This document shows positions 21,725-31,563 of a DNA stretch of 64,000 nucleotides, piece by piece; positions within the stretch are counted from its first letter, which is position 1, and each line of letters begins with the position of its first letter. Where the stretch lies: positions 813,343-877,342 of the forward strand of contig KV748200.1 in assembly GCA_001692895.1 (NCBI GenBank). The letters run 5' to 3'. The notes under the pieces are model-generated. The model was not told the origin of the DNA, did not search any database, and saw only the letters and a program-made list of their open reading frames with translations. Source of the DNA: Cenococcum geophilum 1.58 (taxonomy: Eukaryota; Ascomycota; Dothideomycetes; Gloniales; Gloniaceae). The position numbers and the translations under genes are program-made.

Positions 21725-22939
21725 TTAAGATTCATCGTCCATTGTCCCTACTCTACCCAAATCCAATCTCACCCAAAAAATTGACCACCACTTCTGTCCC
21801 CCAAGACTCTTGCATACACGTTCACTCTGCAGATTGCCCTCATACACATCCGCATGCGCCCAATCATCCCCATGGTCAGCACATACATTGCCCGGCACGT
21901 GTTCGCGGAACAGCCTCGCAGCAACCGCCTTCGCAAGCCCACGGTTACGGAATGCTGGCTCGACATGCAAGGATGTCAAGCTTCCATCAGAACCGAGAAA
22001 GGCCCATGCGATAGGAGCGTCAGTGTCCTCTTCGAATACACCAACGCTTTTGAGAGATGAGAGTGCCCGATCGCTCCGCGGAATAGCCGTTCGCGCTTGC
22101 ACGATTTTCAAATCTTGAGCCCGCATTTCTCCCCAACGCAGTCCTTCGGGCAGACTTACAGGAGCATTCAGGTCTGAAAGTCGGAAAAGGAATTTCTGAC
22201 ATGGTGCTTCAAGGCCGGGGAACTCGGTGCGGACGAGTTTGAGTGCAGTCAGGATGGAAGTTAGAGAGGAGTGTAGCGTACCGAGTGTTAGCACTGTAGG
22301 TATTAAAAGATGCGCAAGGTAAGAGGCTGAGTTGATAGATTGATGTCGGACGTCGAGCTCTCCCAACGCTGTCGCATTGGCTGTAGCCATTTTGAGATAT
22401 TTCTCGTTGTCTGGACGGAGGGGGACGTCGGGAAGGGCAGATATATATTTGAGAAGAGAGATGAAGGCAGAGGTGCAGGTTGGACAGGAGAGTGTTGCGT
22501 TAGAGCTAGAATGTGGGGTAGATATCTTTGTTCGAATTGGAATAGTCTTTAGAGTAGATGAAGCCTCTTCAACCTGTGAAGGGTTTGCCCCCGGCTCCTT
22601 TGTGATTAAGGCTGCGACAGACGCAGGCCAGCGATCCTGGGGTTGGTGGTCTGGCATCTCTCCGCGCACAAACGCCCACATTTCAGTCTGTGGCCGCAGG
22701 GAGCGGTCGATGAAAGCAGCGGCGAAGCAATTTGGAATGTTGCCTGCATCTTGAGAACCGCTATGGATATCAGTATCTTCTCCCGGCAGGAAGGTAGCTA
22801 AAACATGTGCATCTGGACCGCGATCAAGGAATTGGACGCGGCGGTATAGAGGAAGGCTGTATGGGAGGCAAGATTGCAATGCGAAGAGAAGACTTGGAGA
22901 AGAAGCGGAGTGTTCGTATACTCTCAACGGTGGTGACAT
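21725..22939 (-). CDS. GNAT-family N-acetyltransferase (FR47-like)
   Basis: A single exon from ATG 22939 encodes 404 residues. The N-half has no known motif; it contains a CPTC pair near the middle and Ser/Thr-rich linkers. The C-terminal third is a GNAT fold: PIAWAFLGSDGSLTSLHVEP, then FRNRGLAKAVAARLFREH, the R-x-x-G-[LI]-[AG] acetyl-CoA pyrophosphate loop, then ADVYEGNLQSERVCKSLGG, the usual N-xx-S-xx-[LV]-xxx-[LM]-G pattern. The spacing resembles the FR47-like/GLYAT branch. The acceptor substrate cannot be predicted. It is the last intact gene before the repeat compartment, whose border lies about 60-400 bp beyond its start. Confidence 0.85.
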   Translation of the reverse strand: MSPPLRVYEHSASSPSLLFALQSCLPYSLPLYRRVQFLDRGPDAHVLATFLPGEDTDIHSGSQDAGNIPNCFAAAFIDRSLRPQTEMWAFVRGEMPDHQPQDRWPASVAALITKEPGANPSQVEEASSTLKTIPIRTKISTPHSSSNATLSCPTCTSAFISLLKYISALPDVPLRPDNEKYLKMATANATALGELDVRHQSINSASYLAHLLIPTVLTLGTLHSSLTSILTALKLVRTEFPGLEAPCQKFLFRLSDLNAPVSLPEGLRWGEMRAQDLKIVQARTAIPRSDRALSSLKSVGVFEEDTDAPIAWAFLGSDGSLTSLHVEPAFRNRGLAKAVAARLFREHVPGNVCADHGDDWAHADVYEGNLQSERVCKSLGGQKWWSIFWVRLDLGRVGTMDDES

Positions 22940-23344
22940 GACTTGGACGACAAGAGATATCTCATACGGAAATTATATTCACTGGCGGGTGTCGGGGCCT
23001 TATTATATATTTATTGCCCACAGGCCCGACCAATGTCAGGAATTTTCTAGAGGATAGGCCTAAAAACACTATTCCGCTGCGGTAACGAGCTGCCTATTCA
23101 GGATGTGGAACGCTACACTGCGCAACCCAGAGACGGTTTGTCCACCTATGATGTTTTCCAGCTTTCATAGACTTTCATATATACACCGACGCTGATTCTA
23201 TGGTCAAAGACTTTAATTATTTCGATAACCTAAACCGTTCTTTCCCATACGTCGTCCTCGAGTATGCACTCTCGAAAACGTCTCCTCCTAGTGGGCATAA
23301 CGCGGTATGGCCATATATGCAAGGTTCAGTAGCAGAGGCTGTCT
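22940..23344. other. Border zone with a short open frame cut by element W
   Basis: It contains the promoter of the GNAT gene and, on the plus strand, an open frame from ATG 23200 (MVKDFNYFDNLNRSFPYVVL…). The frame is interrupted at 23344 by the LTR element. When the element and one TSD copy are taken out, it continues from 30273 to a TAA at 30329-30331, 67 codons in all. I recognise no family. Confidence 0.35.
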
Positions 23345-23540
23345 TGTCAGAATTAGCGCTAGGGGTGCTGACTAAGCTCTGGACACATTGCAAGACCGAG
23401 CTCTGCATGCAATCTATATAGACATCAACCGCATCTACTGCATCACGAATTAATCAATATTCATCGTCTGTGTTATCTCTATCATTAATTAGACCCTTAA
23501 GACACCTCCGCTGTGACCCTATGACCTTGTAATTCCAACA
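23345..23540 (+). repeat. 5' LTR of W
   Basis: 196 bp, TG…CA ends. It is identical to the 3' copy except at 7 transitions, in six of which this copy has T where the other has C. Confidence 0.9.
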
Positions 23541-23551
23541 GGTTATGAGCC
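23541..23551 (+). other. Primer-binding site of W, initiator-tRNA half-molecule type
   Basis: GGTTATGAGCC follows the LTR with no spacer. It is the complement of the anticodon stem-loop of eukaryotic initiator tRNA-Met (GGCTCATAACC), the priming mode known from Drosophila copia, rather than of the tRNA 3' end. Confidence 0.65.
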
Positions 23552-24639
23552 TGGGTAGCAACACCTCTCCTGACTCGAAAATCGACCCCTAAAATAACCT
23601 TCTCTACCTTAACCTCAACGACACCTACGTACGATTACAAGGCCGGTAAAATCGTCATTTTCAATGGAGACAACTTTGTAGACTGGGAGCGCACCTGCAA
23701 GGCAGCCCTAATTATGTCAGAGGGCTGGGATTTTGTTACTGGTGCAGAGGACCTAAATCGAGTTAATTTAACTGACGGAAGAAGAAGACAAGGGGAAGCA
23801 AATAAGATCATCTATAATTTGATAGGAGACGACCGTCAGGAAGAGATGCGTGTGATAATAAAGGCGTACGATATTCAAGAAATATGGGAAGGAATAAAGA
23901 AATTCAATAAGGCCAAAGACGAGGTCTATATATCTAGACTTCGCAAAGAGTTCTATAGCACTATATTCGACCCTATGAAGATACAAATTGTTAAGTTCCT
24001 CTACATACTTAATCGATTTAAGATTAATCTAGCCTCAACGCCTTAAGCACTTACCAACAACGATATCAAAGAGCAGCTTCTCCTAGCCCTCCTAAGCGAT
24101 GTTATGTGGCAGAATGCGAAGACCTGGTGCCTACGAGACAAACGAGACCTTAAGAGCTGTATTACCCTTCTTTAGGAGTATAAGACTGCTCGCCCTATAT
24201 AGGTATAAAATGCAGCACTTGTATAAGAGAGGAAAGACGAACCTAGGGGGAGAAGGGGAAACTGAGATCAAACAAGGGGCAGAGGTCGTGCTGGTAGATT
24301 TAATTATTCCTTATTACGTTATCGTCACAGCTCATCGTCTTAAGTAAGTAAGAGCTACAGCTATAGTAAGGAGCTAAGGCCACTAGAGAAAGACAAGTGC
24401 AGAGTATGCTATTAGGAAGGCCACTACCAGGAAGACTGTCCCCTGCTCAGACAATTCCGATTTAATAACGCCAAGAAGAAAGATTAAGGTCCTGTTAAGG
24501 TAGAAGAAGTAGGGAATATAGCAATAGCTGAGGAAGAATTTGATAGTAATTTAATCTACCCCTGACCCTAAACGTGCTATGCTTATAATGAGTATAGGTT
24601 CCCTTATAGAGCACGTCAGGTGCATACTATAAGGTAAGC

Positions 24640-25000
24640 TACGAGATATAGTGACCAAGTGGGCCGCTTAGATTGAGTGGGAAGCCCAGGTTAAGATTAA
24701 GCGGGACGCTTAGATTAAGATCAAGTGGGATACTTAAATCAAACTACGAGCCAACCTACACCTCCCCCTACTACCTTAAACGTGCCGATAGAGACTCTAG
24801 TTACGAGAACTGCGAGTAGGCAAGATAGTGATTAAGTGGGCCGCTTAAATTAAGTGGGAAGCCTAGGTTAAGACCAGGTGCTAATAGAGACTCTAGTAGC
24901 GGGAACTACGAGTAGGCTAGATGGTGACTAAGTGGGCCGCTCAAATTAAGTAGGAAGCCTAGGTCTAGATTAAGTGGGACGCTTAAATCTACAAGGTAAT
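24640..25000. repeat. Direct repeats (AGTGGGCCGCTTAA…) inside W
   Basis: Three copies of an AAGTGGGCCGCTTAAATTAA block, each followed by AGTGGGAAGCCTAGGTTAAGA or close to it, begin near 24656, 24835 and 24930. They lie between the zinc knuckle and insertion N1 and occupy the place where integrase would be expected. Confidence 0.6.
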
Positions 25001-25419
25001 GCTAAGGGTGGGATGCCCGTACTAAAGAGAATGCACACCTATACTATTATAAGGGGGAGAGTACTAGAACATCGGGAAAATATTCGCAGGATGAGATTCA
25101 AGTAGACTTTGGTTTTCGCGTTTCGCGTAATTGACATGCAATTTGACCAACTCNACACGNANTTNACNAACTTGACACGCAATTGACCAATTTNACANAT
25201 CNAAANGTNAAATAACACGCAGTTGACCTATTTAACAACTTTAAAAGCTAACTATATATTCCTTGACACGCAGTTGACCTACTTAATAGCTAACTATATA
25301 TTCCTTAACACGCAGTTAACCTATTTAACAACTTTAAAAGCTAACTGTATATTCCTTGACATGCAATTAAGGTAAAGTTATATACTAATTACGCAAATAA
25401 ATTTTTACACAGTTTTATT

Positions 25420-26333
25420 ACTTAGAGGCTCTGCATAAGGCTCTACACGAAGCTCTACACGAAGCTCTACACGAAGCTCTACACGAAGCTCTACACGAGC
25501 TCTACACGAAGCTCTACACGAAGCTCCTACACGAAGCTCTACACGAAGCTCTACGTACAGAGGCTCTGCACGAAGCTCTGCACGAAGCTCTGCACGAAGC
25601 TCTGCACGAAGCTCTGCACGAAGCTCTGCACGAAGCTCCTGCACGAAGCTCTGCACGAAGCTCTTGCACGAAGCTCTGCACGAAGCTCTGCACGAAGCTC
25701 TGCACGAAGCTCTGGCACGAAGCTCTGCACGAAGCCTCTGCACGAAAGCTCTGCACGAAGCTTCTACGTAGAGGCTCTGCACGAGGCTCTGCGCGAGGCT
25801 CTGCGCGAGGCTCTGCGTACGGAGGCTCTGCACGAAGCTCTGCACGAAGCTCTGCACGAAGCCTCTGCACGAAGCTCTGCACGAAAGCTCTGCACGAGCT
25901 CTGCACGAAGCTCTGCACGAAGCTCTGGCACGAAGCTCTACGTAGAGGCTCTGCACGAGGCTCTGCGCGAGGGGCCCTGCGCGAGGGCTCTGGCGTACGG
26001 AGGCTCTGCAGCGACAAGCCTCTGCAACGAAGCTACTAAGCGTAGCAGAGGCTCTGCACGAGGACTCTGCTGCGGAGGCTCTGCGCGTACGAGGCTCTGC
26101 ACGAAGCTCTGCACGAAGCTCTGGCACAAAGCTCGCCTGCACGAGGCTCTGCGCTCGAAGCCTCTGCCGGTACGGAGGCTCTACACCGAAGCCTCTGCGC
26201 ACGAGGCTCGGCGCGGAAGGCTGTCTACACGAAGCTCTACTACGAAGCTCTACGGTAGCAGAGGCTCTGCAGCAAGGCTCTGCCGCGAAGCTCTCTGGCG
26301 TACGGAGGCTCTAACACGAAGCTCTGCATCGGG
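25420..26333. repeat. 12-bp minisatellite array A1 (CACGAAGCTCTG)
   Basis: About 70 units, mostly CACGAAGCTCTG or CACGAAGCTCTA with single-base slips and a recurring TACGTAGAGGCTCTG variant. Because 12 is a multiple of 3, the minus strand keeps long open frames (for example 25405-26202) of repeating Arg-Ala-Ser-Cys or Ala-Glu-Leu-Arg. These are by-products, not credible proteins. Confidence 0.9.
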
Positions 26334-26439
26334 GTCCTCGCCGGACTATATTCCTCGATAGGCGGTCTACACCGTGTCTCTGGCTATGTAGCCGCCTTTA
26401 TTTTTACCCTTCGCCTAAGCCTTTCCTTAACCTTCGCCT

Positions 26440-26723
26440 ACTAGGGAGGCAACTAGAACGGCAGCCAGCAGAGGACCGTTGCTAGAACTAGATGACTATC
26501 GCTAGAACCAGACGACCGTTACCAGAAACCAGACCCCCGACGCGTTACGCAGAAGCCAGACGACGCGTCGCCAGACGCAGACGACGCGTTACCTAGAACC
26601 AGACGACGTTACCCAGAAGCCAGACGACCGTCGCCAGAGACCAGACGACCGTCGCCAGAACCAGACGAACCAGGTCGTTAGAGCGCAGACGACAATCCGC
26701 CAGAGCGCAGACAGTCTGTCCGC
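26440..26723. repeat. ~20-bp tandem array B1 (CCAGACGACCGTCGCCAGAA)
   Basis: About a dozen degenerate units ending at the N gap. The GACGACCGTCG core is itself partly palindromic (CGACCGTCG). Confidence 0.85.
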
Positions 26724-26748
26724 NNNNNNNNNNNNNNNNNNNNNNNNN
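26724..26748. other. Assembly gap (25 N)
   Basis: A run of 25 N. Scattered single N also occur at 25,154-25,210 and three near 50,748-50,772, so the consensus is of low quality in the repeats. Confidence 0.98.
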
Positions 26749-27029
26749 CGCGTATGACATGCATTTGACCAACTCGACATTCGCATTGCAACTTGACACG
26801 CATTGCATTGACAAATCTAAAAGTTCAATAAATCGTTGACTAATTTAACAAACTTTAAAAAGGCTAACTATATAATTCTTGACCGCAGTTGCCTACTAAT
26901 AGCTACTATATATTCTTACAGGCTTAACCTATTTAAAACTTAAAAGCTTGTATATTCCTTGATGCTTAAGGTAACGTTTATACTATTAGCAATAAATTTT
27001 TTCACACAAGTTTATTACTTAGAGCGTCT

Positions 27030-27810
27030 CCTAAGGCTTACACGAGCTCTACGAGTCTAACCGAACCTACGAAAGCTTAACGAAGCTCTAAACAGAGCTC
27101 TAACGAGTCTCACACTCTCTACCGAAGTTACGTACAGAGGCTCTGCCGAAAAAGCTCTGCCGAGCCTCTGCGAGCTCTGCCGAAGCTCTGCACGACCTCC
27201 TGACGAAGCTCTGCACGAAGCTCTGACGCAAGCTTGCCGAGTCTGCAAGAAGCCTCTGCCGAAGCTCTGGGCAGAGGCCTCTGCCACGAAGGCTCTGCGT
27301 AGAGAGCCCTCTGCACCAAGCTCTGACGAAGTCTAAAAGTAGGCTCTGCACGAGGCTCTGCGCGAGGCTCCGCGAAGCCTCTGCTACGGAAGCTCTGCCA
27401 CCAAGCTCTGGCCGAACTCGCAAAGCTCTGAACGAGCTCTGCACGAGCTCTGACGAAAAGTTGCACGAAGCTCTGCCTCTGCGAAGCTCACGTCAGGCTC
27501 TGCACGAGGCTCTACGCGAGGCTCTGCGAGGCTTACCGGAAGCCTCTGACACGAAGCCTCCTGCACGAAGCTCTGACGCTACAGAGGCTCTGCAGAGCTC
27601 TGCGGAGGTCTGCGTACGGAGGCTCTGCACAAAGCTTGCCCGAACTCTGCCGTATAGTCTGAACGAAGGCTCTGCGCGAAGCTATGCCTAGGCGCTCTAC
27701 GAAGCCTGCACAGGCTCTGCGCGAAGCTTACCGAAGCTCTAACGAAGCTCTAGTAAGAGGCTTGACAAGGCTCTACACGAAGCTTGCCTACGGAGGCTCT
27801 ACCGAGCTGA
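27030..27810. repeat. 12-bp minisatellite array A2, indel-rich
   Basis: The same unit as A1, but nearly every copy lacks one or more bases (for example GCCGAAGCTCTG, CACGAGCTCTG). The sequence just before it (26,749-27,010) is likewise an indel-rich version of 25,120-25,420. Confidence 0.85.
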
Positions 27811-28019
27811 TCGGTCCGCTAGAACCAGATACGTCTACCGTGTCACAGTATAGCGCCTTATTTTTACCTTACCTTCTTCTTACATCCAGTCTACCTGTCA
27901 CCAGGACCAGAAGGCACCACCGAGGCCGTTGTAGAACTAGACAGAAATAAAAACTCAAAAAAAAACCAAAATAAGATAAATATACAGACAAAAACCAAAA
28001 ATAATTAAAAAAAGTATAT

Positions 28020-28545
28020 CGCTAACGACACGTTACCAGAACCAGACGACCGTTACTAAGCACAGAACGACCGTCGCCAGAAAGACGACGTTACCAGAAC
28101 CAGAGACGTTACCAGACTACGACCCGTCGCCAGAGCCAGACGACCGTCGCCAGACCAGACGACCGTCGTTAGAGCCAGACCGACTACCGCCAGAGCCAGA
28201 CAACTGTCGCTAGAATCAGACGACCGTCGCAGAACCAGCGACCGTTACCAGAACCAGACGACCGTCGCTAGAGCCAGACGACTGTCGCTAGAGCAGACGA
28301 CCGTTGCCAGAACCAGACGACCGTCTCCAGAGTAGACGACTGTCGCCAAAACCAGGACGACCGTCGCTAGAGCCAGACGACCGTCGCCAGAACCAGAGAC
28401 CGTCGCTAGAACAGACGCGTCGCCAGAACTAGACGACGTTACCAGAGCCAGACGACCGTTACCAGAACCAGACGACCGTCGCAGAACCAGACGAACCGTC
28501 GCCAGAACTAGACGACTGTCGCCAGAGCCAGACGACAACGCTAGC
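28020..28545. repeat. ~20-bp tandem array B2
   Basis: About 25 units of CCAGACGACCGTCGCCAGAA type, the counterpart of B1 beyond the gap. The N2 copy at 54,890-55,340 is the same array in reverse complement with C-to-T decay. Confidence 0.85.
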
Positions 28546-28599
28546 CAGCGCGACTATAAATGATTGATCGATGATCGAATTAAGGTAGCCAGACAGGTT

Positions 28600-28915
28600 A
28601 GGCATAAACAGGTAGATGCTGACGGTAGGTAGATGTAGACAGGTAGGTAGATGCAGACAGGTAAGTAGATATAGATAAGGCAGGCAGATGCAGATAGGTA
28701 AGTAGATGCAGATAGCAGGCAGATGCAGATAGGTAGGTAGATGCAGACAGGTAGGTAGATGCTGACGGGTAGGCAGATATAGACAGGTAGGCAGATGCAA
28801 TAGTAGGCGATGTAGATAGGTAGGCAATGCAGACAGGTAGGCAATGTAGACAGGTAGGCGATGCAGGCAGGTAGGTAGATAGGCAGGTAGGTAAGTCAAT
28901 AGGTAGATAGGTAGA
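28600..28915. repeat. 17-18-bp tandem array C (AGGTAGGTAGATGCAGAC)
   Basis: About 18 units. The reverse-complement counterpart in N2 is 54,590-54,835 (CTACCTACCTATTTATAT type). Confidence 0.85.
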
Positions 28916-29059
28916 AGACATCGCTATATTATATTATTATCTAAATAATAATATTTATTTTGCTAGCCTTATAATAGCTTTAAATAGCTTTTATTTATTT
29001 AAAATATGCTATTAGTATAAAAGAGGTAAATATATTATGGTTGCCAAATGCGTAGATTG

Positions 29060-29120
29060 CTGGCAGGTTGCGCGCAGGTTGCGCGCAGGTTGCGCGCAGG
29101 CTGCGCGCAGGCTGCGTGTC
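29060..29120. repeat. 11-bp GC-rich tandem array (TTGCGCGCAGG)
   Basis: Five near-perfect units. The N2 counterpart near 48,070-48,110 is decayed. Confidence 0.8.
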
Positions 29121-29626
29121 AAAAAAACACGACATAGGCTAGTCGGTCGAGTTGCCAAATGACCTCAACTGCGCGCCAATTGCGTCAACCACCAGCCATT
29201 GAGGCCATTAAAAGGGTACCATATTTTGCCGATGAAGGAAGATTAAGGTAAGACTATGCATTTAGGGTGATAAGCAGACCCCTAATATCGACCATTTCGA
29301 GACATGCGTCTATCATACAATACGACACCTTTAGGTTCCTAATGGCAAAGGTGGCAGCTAAGCCGCCGCTGTAAGAAAGCAGGCACCGAGAGAATAGCTT
29401 TAGATGGAAATGAAGTATATATCTTATTACTCGTTAACGATATGCTGATTGTAGATGTAAAGACCTAGGTCCTGTAGAGGTATTCATAGGCTTCTAAATT
29501 AATTAAGATTAACGGCTAAAAATGGACAACTGTAATCTGCCCCCTTAAGTATAACGATGCGACGAACACGATCGGATATTATTCCAAGGCATAGCAGCCA
29601 TACGCTATAGGGGAGCGGCGATCTAA

Positions 29627-29887
29627 ATGGCTCAAAGGCAGAAGTTGACGGCATTAAGCTTAATAGAAGTAGAGATTATGGCAGCATTAGAAGGAGTAAG
29701 GTCAGCAGTATGGCTTGAGAAGCTAACGAGAGATCTGGGGGAGAGAGACGATGACGACGGCCCCTTTATTCCTACCCTCTATTGCGACAATAAGGGTATG
29801 GTTGACCTCTTATACGACACGAAACACTACCAGAAAGCCAAGCATATCGAGACTCGATACCTCTTCGTACGGAATAACATGGTTTAG
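29627..29887 (+). pseudogene. copia RNase H fragment of W
   Basis: 87 open codons with the Ty1/copia RNase H pattern: AQRQKLTALSLIEVEIMAAL, then AVWLEKLTRDLGE, LYCDNKGMVDLL (the D-N-K metal-binding segment) and HIETRYLFVRNNMV. It is the only part of the W pol still open, and it is cut off by a stop at 29885. The upstream RT fragment has lost the second Asp of the usual YVDDML box (reading VNDMLI). Confidence 0.75.
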
Positions 29888-30071
29888 AAAGGTCGACTTA
29901 AAGTGGTATATATACTAGTAACGGACGGAGACGGAGCAAGTTACGGAGGTTTTTCGCCTACTAGGTTTTCCCTCTGTACGTAGGCCGAATGGCACTTATA
30001 AGGTATTTGGGAATAGCTTTATAATTGCCTATTTAGGACCAGACGAGGAGAGCGTCGTCAGCATGGGGGAG

Positions 30072-30267
30072 TGTCAGAATTAGCGCTAGGGGTGCTGACT
30101 AAGCTCTGGACATATTGCAAGACCGAGCTCTGCATGCAATCTACATAGACATCAACCGCATCTACTGCATCACGAATTAATCAATATTCATCGTCTGCGT
30201 CATCTCTATCATCAATTAGACCCTCAAGACACCTCCGCTGTGACCCCATGACCTTGTAATTCCAACA
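30072..30267 (+). repeat. 3' LTR of W
   Basis: 196 bp, preceded by GGGGGAG and followed by the TSD TGTCT. Confidence 0.9.
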
Positions 30268-30307
30268 TGTCTACATGGTTGGCATGGAGTGTTATCTCAG
30301 TAAGCGA

Positions 30308-30421
30308 CTCAGCCGGCAACCAAGACAGTAAATCTCGCTAGTACTTAAGTAGTATAGCTTTACTGGACCATTACTAGTGTGATAAAATTACTTAACAATG
30401 CTGTCTTGGCTGCCGTCTGAG
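30308..30421. repeat. Inverted repeat, ~20-bp arms
   Basis: The arms CTCAG.CGGCA.CCAAGACAG (30308-30328) and their reverse complement (30401-30421) differ at two places and are about 72 bp apart. This could be a hairpin or a tiny MITE-like sequence; no TSD was found. Confidence 0.55.
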
Positions 30422-30584
30422 GGCCTTTGGTGCGAAAATGTATAGGTGCCGACTCATTAATTAAACGCGACGCTACTAAAGAGCAATATATCTTCACCAG
30501 TTGACTAGTTAACCACTTTAAAAGGTAATCGATTATATTTTAAGGGCCGCTTTATTTATCTATGTACTTATTTATGCATTTTAG

Positions 30585-31358
30585 CTAATATAAAGTTCTA
30601 AAATTACAGGTCGAAATTTCTTGACGTGTCTTGTTGTGCCGACTCGTGCGCGAATCCTCTCTTAATGCCTTGAAGCAAGCGGTATTACCAACGACAACGT
30701 GGCGACCTGCGCTATAACCCTTCGACTCCTCTAGCCTCTTTAACTCCTCCAAGGATCGAAGCTCTGCTCGAAGCTCTGCTTGAAGCTCTGCTCGAAGCTC
30801 TATCGAACCATCTGATGCTTGACATTCTGGGGTTCGGAACTGTCCAATATGACTCCAGAGCTGGTCGGTATACGTTTCATCGGCAGTATATAACTGGGTA
30901 GAGCTTTGATAGAGCTTCGAGCAGAGCCTTGTATAGAGCCTTGTATAGAGCCTTAAGTAGAGCCTTAAGTAGAGCCTTAAGTAGAGCCTTAAGTAGAGCC
31001 TTAAGTAGAGCCTTAAGTAGAGCGTCGTGCAGAGCTTTGTATAGAGCTTGTATTTAGGCTTGTTTTTTTGAAGGCCTGTAACAACTTTGTATAGAGCTTT
31101 GTGCAGGCGTTTGTGTAGACGTTCGTGCAGACGTTCGTGCAGACGTTCGTGCAGACGTTTGTAGAGACGATGGTGGAGACGTTCGTACGGACGATTGTAT
31201 GGGCGATTGTAGAGCCGTTCGTAGAGACGTTCGTAGAGACGTTCGTAGAGGCTTTCGTAGAGACTCTCGTAGAGACTTTCGTAGAGACTTTCGTAGAGAC
31301 GACGCGTCGGTCGGTGTCTATCTACTATGAGAGCTCGATCGCCTTTAAGGTGGCCCAT
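30585..31358 (-). other. 257-codon open frame built on 12-bp repeats
   Basis: The minus strand is open for 257 codons and consists largely of three blocks of tetrapeptide repeats: LYES/LYER and LHER at the start, LYLR in the middle and AELR/AELQ later, joined by non-repeat segments (such as DETYTDQLWSHIGQFRTPEC). The DNA unit (about TAGAGCCTTAAG) is related to the 12-bp minisatellite. It is less RIP-decayed than its surroundings. It may be only a frame that survived because the repeat length is a multiple of three. Confidence 0.35.
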
Positions 31359-31563
31359 GCACTGTTACGTGCACGTCGCCAAGCTCAAAGAGACTGCCCC
31401 CCTACTAATATATTCCTATTGTAAAAAAGTAATCGATTGTAGAGGAGACTAGTCTAACTCGACTTATTAGCTTATTAGGTTAAATAGGTATTGTTAGGGA
31501 GTTAAATATACAGGAGAGAGTGTCTCTTATACAAAATTGCGAAAATTAAAGTTAAGCGCCATA

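Larger units (their letters stand above)
25071..29233 (+). mobile_element. Insertion N1: minisatellite-carrying element of unknown class
   Basis: This block interrupts W. Its ends are imperfectly inverted: ATCGGGAAAATAT at the left and ATCGGCAAAATAT read inwards on the minus strand at the right. It holds, in order, short repeats built on TTGACACGCAATTGACC, a 12-bp array, a roughly 20-bp array, a 25-N gap, a second degraded round of the same three parts, a 17-18-bp array, and an AT-rich tail with an 11-bp TTGCGCGCAGG array. N2 (47,950-55,744) is an inverted, RIP-mutated relative with the same order of parts and without the duplicated round. No transposase or RT frame is visible. I found no convincing TSD for N1. 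Confidence 0.6.
23345..30267 (+). mobile_element. LTR retrotransposon W (Ty1/copia type), internally deleted and carrying insertion N1
   Basis: Two 196-bp LTRs (23345-23540 and 30072-30267) begin TGTCAGAATTAGCG and end TTCCAACA. They are flanked by a perfect 5-bp TSD, TGTCT (23340-23344 and 30268-30272). They differ at 7 sites, all C/T, 6 of them at CpA. A GGTTATGAGCC primer-binding site follows the 5' LTR directly, and a GGGGGAG purine tract precedes the 3' LTR. Inside are a gag relic (23714-24046), a zinc knuckle C-x2-C-x4-H-x4-C near 24398-24440 (one stop), a scrap of reverse transcriptase around 29400-29470, and an intact RNase H stretch at 29627-29887 with LYCDNKGMVDLLYDTKHYQK and KHIETRYLFVRNNM. 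Integrase and most of the RT are missing. Confidence 0.9.

Noticed and set aside
25405..26202. 265-codon minus-strand open frame rich in Arg/Ala/Ser/Glu
   Set aside because: It is a direct reading of a 12-bp minisatellite, with no domain, in a low-quality gap region; the open frame follows from the repeat length.
25420..28915. Tandem arrays that could be taken for CRISPR
   Set aside because: Units are contiguous with no unique spacers of constant length, in a eukaryotic repeat compartment; these are minisatellites.
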